DNA of 64,000 nt from the NCBI RefSeq assembly GCF_017642925.1, contig NZ_JAEPOL010000010.1:1-64000 (forward strand), written 5' to 3'. The DNA is from Maricaulis sp. (lineage in GTDB: Bacteria > Pseudomonadota > Alphaproteobacteria > Caulobacterales > Maricaulaceae). The translations under genes and the position numbers were made by a program. Under the pieces are notes generated by a model. That model was given only the letters and a program-made list of their open reading frames with translations. It ran no database searches and was not told where the DNA came from. Of this stretch, positions 1 through 6,561 are shown in pieces (the stretch's first letter is position 1; each line of letters begins with the position of its first letter).

Positions 1-153
1 CGGAGCCTGATGATGTCACCCACCAGGCGCGTACGAGCTCCGCACGCTCCCGGGCACAAGGGACTGAGCTCAAGCCTCCCATCCCGGAAACCACTGACGA
101 TCTTACGCGCAGTTGAACGGGCGGGGATAAGTTTCCGATATCCGCTCCACACT

Positions 154-325
154 CCGTCATCCTGACGAAAGTCAGGACCCAGATCGTAAAGGGAGATTTT
201 CGCCAGGCGGGCTCGGTCTGAGCGGTGGTGACGTGCGGGATATGTGCGAACTCGCGGCCACCGCGCCCTATGAACTGGGCTCTGACTGAAGCCTGCGCCC
301 GCGAAAGCGGGTGTCAGGGTGACGG
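154..325. repeat. Composite inverted repeat, about 170 bp (family 1)
   Basis: The outer ends are inverted: CCGTCATCCTGA at the left and TCAGGGTGACGG at the right. Smaller palindromes sit inside each arm. Size and organisation match the copies at 44663-44836 and 47069-47236, which share the GTCATCC type of end. I infer an intergenic, structured-RNA-forming dispersed repeat; the boundaries are approximate. Confidence 0.6.
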
Positions 326-365
326 TGCTTGTTGCGGCGTTCTCACTCTGTCTTCCAACCGCCTC

Positions 366-497
366 ACTTTTTCCCGGACGGAGGCCTGCGAAGGCAGGCT
401 GCAGATCCGGGACCGACCGAAAGTCATCTCAAGCGATGTGTTTCCCGCAGATCCCGGCGCTTCGCCCGGCCTCCGCCGGGCATGCGACCGGGAAAAG
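366..497. repeat. Second composite inverted repeat next to family 1 copy
   Basis: The ends are inverted (TTTTCCCGG at the left, CCGGGAAAA at the right) and enclose two GC-rich hairpins, including CGGAGGCCTGCGAAGGCAGG and its CCGGCCTCCGCCGG-like partner. It resembles the family 1 composites in plan but has different ends, so it may be a related subtype. Boundaries are approximate. Confidence 0.45.
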
Positions 498-703
498 CGG
501 CGGGGTGTTTAGGGTGAAGGGCGCCGCTTCACACCTCCACTCCCAAGGTCGAGACGCGTCTCCATCGGCATTGACTAGAGCTTTCATTCGTGAAAACGGA
601 ACGCCGCCGCGCGCCAAGCCTGCCATGCCGATTGCCCAAACGGCCGCTCTCGGTTAGACGGTGCGGTTCAGGCTTCCCCCAAGACCAAGAGAACCGAACC
701 GCA

Positions 704-2371
704 ATGGCCGCCTATAAATACGTCTACCATATGGACAAGCTGTCGAAGACCTATCCGGGTGCTTCCAAGCCGGTCTTCCAGGACATTTCCCTCCACTTCC
801 TGCCCGACGCCAAGATCGGTGTCGTCGGCGTCAACGGTGCGGGCAAGTCCACCCTGCTGAAGATCATGGCGGGCATGGACACGGAGTTCACCGGCGAGGC
901 CTGGGCCGAGAAGGGCGTGAAGGTCGGCTATCTGCCCCAGGAACCGCAGCTCGACGAGAGCAAGACGGTCTGGGAAAACGTCATCGAGGGTTCCGAGCAG
1001 AAGCAGCTTCTGGAAGAGTTCAACGCCATCTCCATGCAGCTCGCCGAGGATTATTCCGACGAGCTGATGGAGAAGATGACGGCGCTCCAGGAAAAGATCG
1101 ACGCCGAGAACGCCTGGGATATCGACAGCAAGATCGAGATGGCGATGACGGCGCTGCGCTGCCCGCCGTCCGACTGGGGCGTGGCCGAACTGTCCGGTGG
1201 TGAGCGCCGCCGCGTGGCGCTGTGCCGCCTCCTCCTGTCCGAACCGCACATGCTGCTGCTCGACGAACCGACCAACCATCTGGACGCGGAAAGCGTGCAC
1301 TGGCTGCAGACCTATCTGGAAAAGTTCGAGGGCGCCGTCCTGATCGTCACCCACGACCGTTACTTCCTCGACAGTATCACCACCTGGACGCTGGAGCTCG
1401 ATCGCGGCCGCGGTGTGCCTTATGAGGGCGGCTATTCGGCCTGGCTGGAGCAGAAGGCCAAGCGCATGGCCCAGGAAGAGCGCGAAGCCTCGTCCAAGGA
1501 CAAGGCGCTGGCGCGCGAACTGGAATGGATCCGCTCCTCGCCCAAGGCCCGCCAGGCCAAGTCCAAGGCGCGTATCAAGTCCTATGAGGAACTGCGCGAG
1601 AGCGCCGAGAAGCGCGAGATCAACCACGCCCAGATCAACATCCCGCCGGGGCCGCGCCTGGGCGGTGTCGTGGTGGAAGTCGAGAACCTGAAGAAGGGGT
1701 TCGAGGACAAGCTGCTGATCGACGGCCTGTCGTTCAAACTGCCGCCGGGCGGTGTGGTTGGCGTGATCGGCCCCAACGGCGCCGGCAAGTCCACCCTGTT
1801 CAAGATGATCACCGGCCAGGACAAGCCGGACGAGGGTTCGATCCGTCTGGGCGAGACGGTGAAACTGTCCTATGTCGACCAGTCGCGCGATGCGCTCGAT
1901 CCGAACAAGACCGTCTGGGAGGAAATCTCCGGCGGCAATGACATGATCGATCTGGGCGGCAAGGAAGTGCCGAGCCGGGCCTATGTTGGTGCCTTCAATT
2001 TCAAGGGCGGCAATCAGCAGAAGAAGGTCGGCTTGCTGTCGGGCGGTGAGCGCAATCGCGTCCACCTCGCCAAGACGCTGCAGACCGGCGGCAACCTCCT
2101 GCTGCTCGACGAACCGACCAACGATCTGGACGTGGAAACCCTCGCGGCGCTGGAACAGGCCCTGGAAGTCTATCCGGGCTGCGCCGTGGTGATCTCGCAC
2201 GACCGTTTCTTCCTCGACCGTCTGGCCACCCACATTCTCGCCTTCGAAGGCGACAGCCATGTGGAATGGTTCGAAGGCAATTTCGCGGACTATATGGAAG
2301 ACAAGAAGCGCCGGCTCGGCCCCGATGCCGAAATGCCCCGGCGCATCAAGTTCCAGAAGTTCGCCCGCTAG
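704..2371 (+). CDS. ettA: ABC-F translation factor EttA (energy-dependent translational throttle)
   Basis: A 555-residue soluble ABC-F protein, the length usual for EttA. It binds the ribosomal E site and gates the first peptide bond according to ATP/ADP. Two ABC domains are visible: Walker A GVNGAGKST at about 42-50 and GPNGAGKST at about 355; LSGGE signatures near 163 and 444; Walker B LLLLDEPTNHLD near 184 and LLLLDEPTNDLD near 466. A charged linker separates the halves. I chose the ATG at 704 because it gives the family N-terminus MAAYKYVYHMDKLSKTYPG. A longer in-frame start at 590 would add 38 unlikely residues. No transmembrane segments are present. Confidence 0.95.
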   Translation: MAAYKYVYHMDKLSKTYPGASKPVFQDISLHFLPDAKIGVVGVNGAGKSTLLKIMAGMDTEFTGEAWAEKGVKVGYLPQEPQLDESKTVWENVIEGSEQKQLLEEFNAISMQLAEDYSDELMEKMTALQEKIDAENAWDIDSKIEMAMTALRCPPSDWGVAELSGGERRRVALCRLLLSEPHMLLLDEPTNHLDAESVHWLQTYLEKFEGAVLIVTHDRYFLDSITTWTLELDRGRGVPYEGGYSAWLEQKAKRMAQEEREASSKDKALARELEWIRSSPKARQAKSKARIKSYEELRESAEKREINHAQINIPPGPRLGGVVVEVENLKKGFEDKLLIDGLSFKLPPGGVVGVIGPNGAGKSTLFKMITGQDKPDEGSIRLGETVKLSYVDQSRDALDPNKTVWEEISGGNDMIDLGGKEVPSRAYVGAFNFKGGNQQKKVGLLSGGERNRVHLAKTLQTGGNLLLLDEPTNDLDVETLAALEQALEVYPGCAVVISHDRFFLDRLATHILAFEGDSHVEWFEGNFADYMEDKKRRLGPDAEMPRRIKFQKFAR

Positions 2372-2373
2372 GC

Positions 2374-3057
2374 ATGCTGGCGGACGACGAGCGTCGCGAG
2401 TTGAGGGCCTGGCGGTCACGCCAGGCCCTTGCCGTATGGGTGCTCGGGCTCGTCCTTCTGCCGGCCCTCTCGCTGGCTATCGTTGCGGTTGCATCTGCGC
2501 CGGAGAACCTGTTTCGCACGCCGCTGGCGGTGCTGATCCCCGCGGGGCTTCTCTGGATCTGGCTGCTGGGCCGGGCGCCGGTGCGCTGGCTCCGGGCGCG
2601 TGAAGACGAACGCACGGGTGATATCCGCAGTGTCCGCGGCGAGGTGACGGTCGATATACGCCGCGGCGTCGGCCTGATCGCCCCGTCGCGCTATGTATTG
2701 CGGATCCGGAACGAGACCTTCGAGATCGGCGCGTTCTGGGCGGAGCAGCTCATTCCCGGCAAGACCTATACCGTGCGCTTTGCACCGCGCAGCCGGGCCG
2801 TCGTGTCGATTGCCCGTCAGGACAGGACGGCCGTTCATGACGAGGCCCCTGCGGATATCGATCTTACCCGCCGCGAACGCGATCTGCTGCGCCTGATCGC
2901 CGAGGGGCTGACCGACAAGGAAATCGCCCGCGAGCTCAATCTCTCGCCGGCGACGGTGCGGACCTATAATTCCGACCTCTACGCCAAGCTGGGCATTTCC
3001 CGGCGCACCCAGGCCGTGCCGATTGCCGACCGGCTGGGGCTGACCGCGCAGGATTGA
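2374..3057 (+). CDS. Membrane-anchored LuxR-type HTH regulator
   Basis: 227 residues. Two hydrophobic segments (about 18-40 and 50-66) are followed by a small beta-rich region (about 75-150). A LuxR/GerE helix-turn-helix follows at about 164-215, with TRRERDLLRLIAEGLTDKEI and SPATVRTYNSDLYAKL typical of the family. There is no receiver domain. The ATG at 2374 lies two bases after the ettA stop, so the pair is probably co-transcribed. I infer a transcription factor held at the inner membrane, perhaps sensing the envelope; signal and targets are unknown. The last residues follow the pattern seen in LuxR-HTH proteins, so the frame is intact. Confidence 0.8.
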   Translation: MLADDERRELRAWRSRQALAVWVLGLVLLPALSLAIVAVASAPENLFRTPLAVLIPAGLLWIWLLGRAPVRWLRAREDERTGDIRSVRGEVTVDIRRGVGLIAPSRYVLRIRNETFEIGAFWAEQLIPGKTYTVRFAPRSRAVVSIARQDRTAVHDEAPADIDLTRRERDLLRLIAEGLTDKEIARELNLSPATVRTYNSDLYAKLGISRRTQAVPIADRLGLTAQD

Positions 3058-3083
3058 TCTCCGGGGGCGGCGTCACGCTCCCG

Positions 3084-3230
3084 TCCTCCCCCTTGATGGG
3101 GGAGGGGGACCGCAGCTTTGCTGCGGTGGAGGGGGTGGGGGCGAGGTTTCTGCAAGCTATCGAGCACCGGGGTTCACCCCTTCCGACCCAGCGCTGCGCG
3201 CTGGGCCACCTTCCCCATCAAGGGGAAGGA
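3084..3230. repeat. Dispersed repeat, about 147 bp (family 2)
   Basis: Terminal palindromic arms (CCTTGATGGG type at both ends, inverted) enclose a GC-rich hairpin next to each end and a less conserved middle. Read on the minus strand it aligns along its whole length with 34185-34330, including ends, hairpin positions and the CTCGCCCCCACC core block. It fills most of the 306-base gap between the LuxR-type gene and the CPBP gene. Confidence 0.75.
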
Positions 3231-3269
3231 TGACGCGGTGCGACGACGCGGTTCCCTTCTGCAGTATTC

Positions 3270-3308
3270 AACATCTGTCGACTGACAGATTGCCGACATC
3301 TGTCGATG
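3270..3308. promoter_or_regulatory. Candidate operator upstream of the CPBP gene
   Basis: A near-perfect inverted repeat, ATCTGTC-GACT-GACAGAT, spans about 3272-3289. A second copy of the left half (ACATCTGTCGAT) follows at about 3296-3307 as a direct repeat. The layout fits a dimeric repressor site about 60-90 bp upstream of the 3364 start. No regulator gene adjoins it, so the binding protein is unknown. Confidence 0.45.
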
Positions 3309-3363
3309 GTCCGGCCGGGCGGGCCGGGCAAGGCTCGCCTCCGCATCAAGACGGAGGCGGTAC

Positions 3364-4125
3364 ATGCAGTCCACGACATCCAGTTTCCAAAGCCCCTGGC
3401 GTTTCTGGCACGGGGCGGCCGTGCTCGCCTCGGCGATGACGCTCTACATCCTGCTCAGCTGGGCGCATATGGAAATCGTCCGCCAGACCGTCGGCATGCA
3501 GGCCTATCTGGGCGAGGGGCCGCGCCTGCCGCCGCATGTCCTGGTCGCCGGGCAGGCGATCAAGGCGGGCGCGCTACTGACCATGCTCTGGCTGGTCGGA
3601 CTGCGGGTGAAGGGCCTGCCGGCGCGCTGGATCGGACTGGTGCCGGTCGCGCCGGTCTGGATCGCGCTGGGCGTGCTGACGGGCGTGGGCGGGTTCTGTG
3701 TCCTGCTGGCGCTGGCGAAGCTGATCGTCGTCATCGTGCCGGACTGGCTGGCTTTCGCGCAGGCGCCCTTTGCGCTCGATGCCGGCAATTCGCTGGCGGG
3801 CAGTCTGGCCTTCCTGGTCATGACCATCGCCATCACGCCGGTGGCCGAGGAGATTTTCTTCCGGGGGTTCCTGTTCCGCTGGATGAGTGGGCATCACCGT
3901 GTCTGGCTGGCTGCGGGTGTGAGCTCGGTGATGTTCGGCGTCGCCCATATCCTGCCGCCCCAGGCGATCGCGGCGACGCTGATGGGGCTGGTGCTGTGCT
4001 GGCTCTACTGGCGCACCGGTTCGATCTGGCCGTCGGTCGCGGCGCATGTGACCAATAACGTGATCGGGATCGGCCTGGGCGCGGCGGCCGCCGGCGGGCA
4101 TCTGCCCGCCTGGCTGACACCGTGA
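3364..4125 (+). CDS. CPBP family intramembrane metalloprotease (CAAX protease-like)
   Basis: A 253-residue multi-span inner-membrane protein. The family signature is present: EEIFFRGFLFRW near residues 161-172 (EExxxR glutamates), FGVAHILPP near 193 and AHVTNN near 227, which supply the metal-binding and catalytic residues. The family cleaves or processes membrane-associated substrates; the substrate here cannot be told. The ATG at 3364 has a GGAGG ribosome binding site about six bases upstream. The gene is preceded by a palindromic operator-like site and stands alone, convergent with the S41 peptidase gene. Confidence 0.85.
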   Translation: MQSTTSSFQSPWRFWHGAAVLASAMTLYILLSWAHMEIVRQTVGMQAYLGEGPRLPPHVLVAGQAIKAGALLTMLWLVGLRVKGLPARWIGLVPVAPVWIALGVLTGVGGFCVLLALAKLIVVIVPDWLAFAQAPFALDAGNSLAGSLAFLVMTIAITPVAEEIFFRGFLFRWMSGHHRVWLAAGVSSVMFGVAHILPPQAIAATLMGLVLCWLYWRTGSIWPSVAAHVTNNVIGIGLGAAAAGGHLPAWLTP

Positions 4126-4138
4126 CGCGGCGAAGCGG

Positions 4139-5464
4139 TCAGTTGGCCTCGCGCAGATGGGCGATCAGCGCGTCGATCTGCGTCTCGCGCGGACCTTCCA
4201 GAGGAATGTCCGGAATGACCGGCGCGCTGGATGTGTCGCCGGAGGGGCGGATGAAGACATAGATCGGCGCGGCCACTTCCAGCCCGGTATGGGTGAGCGT
4301 GCGCAGCTGTACCTGGCCGGTGGAATTGGCGCGGCCTTCCGTGCCCGGACCGGCTACCGGCGCGATGCCGAAATCCTGCACCGTGGCCGCCAGAACGATG
4401 GCCTGGGAATAGGTGCCGGCACCGACGAGAAAGGCTGTCCGGCCGGTGAAGCGGTTGGCGAGCTCCGCGGGCGGCTCGACCCATCGGGCAAAGGGCATCG
4501 ACATCACGTCGCCGATCTGTGAACCCGGGATCTGCGCCTGGTTCTGTTCGGTGATGCGGGCCGTGACGGCCGACAGGGGCGTGTGACGCTGTGTCGTCAG
4601 ATAGGCCAACAGGTGGTCGGACAGCATGTGGGCGCCGCCGCCATTGGCGCTGATATCGACGATCAGGATCTCGCTGCCGCGCGCGGCAATGTCGGCGAAG
4701 GCCTGGTCGATGAAGGCCCTGAATTCGGTCTCCACGGTCGGCGCGAACGTGTTGAGGGTGAGGATGGCGGCGTCGTCTCGGAAGGCGAGGTCCCAGTTGC
4801 TGGGCGTGCCTGTGGCGCGGTCGATGGTGGGGTCGGGCGTGACCTCGCGGCGTTCGCCGTCAGGCGCTTCCAGGGTGACGGTCCAGCTTCGAGCGCCACC
4901 GGTCAGCGCCCAGAGATATTGCGGGAAGCGGGTCTCGACGAGATGGGCGCGCAGGCCGGGCGTATCGCCATGCGTGCGGCGCAGCGCCTGTTCGACGAGT
5001 GTGCGGGTGTCGGTGCCGTTGATCGCAAGAACGGTCTCGCCCGGCTCGATCGTGCTGTCGGCCGCGATCGTGTCGGCGACGACGGGCCGGCCGTCCGCCA
5101 GACGCACGGGCAGGGTGAAGGCGATGCCGCCATGGGCGAGATCGGCCTCATAGGCCTCCTGCGGCAGGCGGATTGCGACATGCCCGTCATTGAACAGTGG
5201 ATTGAGTGGCGACAGGGCGAGCCAGGCCTCGCGCTCGGTATAGTCGCCCTCGATCCCGTCAATGACGGCGTCGAAGCCGGCATTCACGGCCTCGACATCC
5301 ATGCTGAAACCGGGCTGCGGGTGGGTCGCGAACAGCCAGTCGCGCCATTCGGCGACATCCGCGGCGACGGCGTCGGCGGGGATGGTATCGGCACCGCCGG
5401 CAAGGGCCGGGGCGGGGAGGGCGAGACCGGCCAGACCCGCCAGCAGCCTGAGTACTTTCATCAT
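4139..5464 (-). CDS. Secreted S41-like serine peptidase (C-terminal processing protease family)
   Basis: 441 residues with a signal peptide (about 1-22, ending LPAPALAG). A PDZ-like part (EPGETVLAINGTDTRTLVEQ) leads into an S41 core: LIVDISANGGG is the conserved beta-strand and glycine loop, and the TYSQA motif near residue 352 supplies the expected nucleophile serine. I infer a periplasmic peptidase; the substrate is unknown. Two adjacent ATG codons (5464 and 5461) are possible starts, and the ribosome binding site is weak. The gene is divergent from a MarR regulator, with a perfect palindrome between the two starts, so MarR control is likely. Confidence 0.75.
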   Translation of the reverse strand: MMKVLRLLAGLAGLALPAPALAGGADTIPADAVAADVAEWRDWLFATHPQPGFSMDVEAVNAGFDAVIDGIEGDYTEREAWLALSPLNPLFNDGHVAIRLPQEAYEADLAHGGIAFTLPVRLADGRPVVADTIAADSTIEPGETVLAINGTDTRTLVEQALRRTHGDTPGLRAHLVETRFPQYLWALTGGARSWTVTLEAPDGERREVTPDPTIDRATGTPSNWDLAFRDDAAILTLNTFAPTVETEFRAFIDQAFADIAARGSEILIVDISANGGGAHMLSDHLLAYLTTQRHTPLSAVTARITEQNQAQIPGSQIGDVMSMPFARWVEPPAELANRFTGRTAFLVGAGTYSQAIVLAATVQDFGIAPVAGPGTEGRANSTGQVQLRTLTHTGLEVAAPIYVFIRPSGDTSSAPVIPDIPLEGPRETQIDALIAHLREAN

Positions 5465-5488
5465 GGGACGAACCGTGTTCCAATAAAG

Positions 5489-5513
5489 CGTTACTAGTAA
5501 CGTAACTGGTAAC
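5489..5513. promoter_or_regulatory. MarR-type operator in a divergent promoter region
   Basis: CGTTACTAGTAACG (5489-5502) is a perfect 14-bp palindrome. It is followed immediately by an imperfect second copy (GTAACTGGTAACG). The site lies between the divergent S41 peptidase gene (start 5464) and the MarR gene (start 5542). I infer that it is bound by that MarR protein and controls both genes. Confidence 0.65.
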
Positions 5514-5541
5514 GCAAATTTCGAAGCGAGGCAATCGGGGC

Positions 5542-6039
5542 ATGGCAGACGTGGACGGGAACGGACTGGACGGGCTGATTCACGGCGAGATGGCGCCGGG
5601 CTTTATCGGCCTTCTGCTCGGGCGGATCGTCGACCGGCTGGTCGATGAGGGTGTGCCGCCGGCGCGTGAGGCGGGCATCGCCGCGCCACCGCGCACCTTC
5701 TCCATGATCATGCTGCTCGCCCGGGCCAGCCAGACCGTGACCGAGCTGGCGCAACGCCTCGGCGTCACTCATGCCGCCGTCATCAAAACGGAACGCATGC
5801 TGGAAAAACTCGGTCTTGTTGAGCGCGGGCAGGATGCCGGCGATGCCCGGCGAAAACCGCTCTGCCTGACGGCGCAGGGCGAGGCGGAGGCGGAACGCAT
5901 CGCTAAATTCATGGCCCGGGTGAACCGGGTCTATGCCGGACTGTTCGACGAGATCGGCGTCGACTTCTTCGCCGCCGCCCGGGCCTTCGATGCGGCACTG
6001 GACCGGGAAGGATTCGCCGAGCGGTATCGCCGCATCTAG
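5542..6039 (+). CDS. MarR family transcriptional regulator
   Basis: 165 residues with a MarR winged-helix core: VTELAQRLGVTHAAVIKTERMLEKLGLVER at about 67-96 is the recognition region, and DAGDARRKPLCLTAQG is the wing. It is probably a dimeric repressor that responds to a small ligand. It is transcribed divergently from the S41-like peptidase, and the TTAC/GTAA palindrome lies 29-53 bases before its start. Its stop codon overlaps the stop of the convergent HxlR gene. Confidence 0.88.
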   Translation: MADVDGNGLDGLIHGEMAPGFIGLLLGRIVDRLVDEGVPPAREAGIAAPPRTFSMIMLLARASQTVTELAQRLGVTHAAVIKTERMLEKLGLVERGQDAGDARRKPLCLTAQGEAEAERIAKFMARVNRVYAGLFDEIGVDFFAAARAFDAALDREGFAERYRRI

Positions 6040-6359
6040 TCTTCGTCCGCAGGCGCCGGGCGTTCCTTCTCCCAGCGGCGGGACCAGTCGGTCAGTTGCG
6101 GGAGGATGTCGCCGAGACCGCGGCACAATTCCGTCGGTTCGTAGCCCTCATCGCCCAGCTCGACCAGGCCCGCTTCGCGCAGTGCCGCAAGGCGCTGGTT
6201 GAGCACGGTTGGCGAGACATTGTCGCACCGTGCGCGCAAGGCGCGGAAGGTCAGCGGCGCATCGCGCAGCTCCCAGAGGATGCGCAGCATCCACTTCTGC
6301 CCGACCAGCTCCAGCACGGCCATGACCGGCTGCCTCGAATTTGCCTTGATATCGGCCAA
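6036..6359 (-). CDS. HxlR family transcriptional regulator
   Basis: 107 residues of HxlR-type winged helix: LVGQKWMLRILWELRDAPLTF and VSPTVLNQRLAALREAGLVE are diagnostic. The best-supported start is a TTG at 6359; the first in-frame ATG (6323) would cut into the first helix. The cysteine found near the N-terminus of redox-sensing members such as HypR/YodB is not visible, so the signal is unknown. It is divergent from the autotransporter hydrolase, with two tandem 17-bp inverted repeats immediately upstream. It is convergent with the MarR gene and shares stop-codon bases with it (6036-6039). Confidence 0.85.
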   Translation of the reverse strand: MADIKANSRQPVMAVLELVGQKWMLRILWELRDAPLTFRALRARCDNVSPTVLNQRLAALREAGLVELGDEGYEPTELCRGLGDILPQLTDWSRRWEKERPAPADED

Positions 6360-6372
6360 TTCCCGCCCTTGC

Positions 6373-6415
6373 GCTACAAAATCTGTAGCAGTATGAGTGC
6401 TACATAAAGCGTAGC
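6373..6415. promoter_or_regulatory. Tandem HxlR-type operators
   Basis: Two 17-bp inverted repeats: GCTACA-5-TGTAGC at 6373-6389 and GCTAC-7-GTAGC at 6399-6415. Their centres are 26 bp apart. They lie just upstream of the HxlR start (6359) in the 202-base gap to the autotransporter gene. The paired sites and their position suggest autoregulation plus control of the divergent gene. Confidence 0.65.
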
Positions 6416-6534
6416 AAATGGTCTTGCGCGCTGCAAATGGAATGACACGACATGACCGCGCTTTGAAAATCGTACTCGCTCGCCGGCAGACCGGCCGGGC
6501 CGCTAACTGAACAGACCTCCCCCGAAATCACAAC

Positions 6535-6549
6535 GGACCGCAACGGTCC
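6535..6549. promoter_or_regulatory. Short inverted repeat before the autotransporter ribosome binding site
   Basis: GGACCG-CAA-CGGTCC is a perfect 6-3-6 hairpin placed directly before the AGGAGA ribosome binding site of the gene at 6562. It could fold in the leader RNA or act as an operator; nothing distinguishes these options. Confidence 0.35.
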
Positions 6550-6561
6550 CAGGAGACAAGA

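Larger units (their letters stand above)
1..703. other. Non-coding, repeat-rich left edge
   Basis: I find no convincing gene here. Short open frames exist on both strands, but they read through palindromic repeats and have no ribosome binding site or recognisable protein. The stretch holds two composite repeats (154-325 and 366-497). A short inverted repeat near 510-530 has arms GTGAAG and CTTCAC. A possible promoter with a TTGACT -35 box at 571-576 lies in front of ettA. The first 150 bases show nothing I can name. Confidence 0.6.

Noticed and set aside
225-657. Overlapping short open frames at the left edge
   Set aside because: They run through palindromic repeats, lack ribosome binding sites and differ in composition from proteins elsewhere in the window.
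668-2419. Very long open frame on the strand opposite ettA
   Set aside because: Its product is His/Gln/Asp-rich with no domain, and it mirrors a gene of certain identity. GC-rich genes routinely leave the opposite strand open.
6036-6359. MarR/HxlR pair considered as a toxin-antitoxin system
   Set aside because: Both products are clear winged-helix regulators in convergent orientation; neither resembles a toxin.
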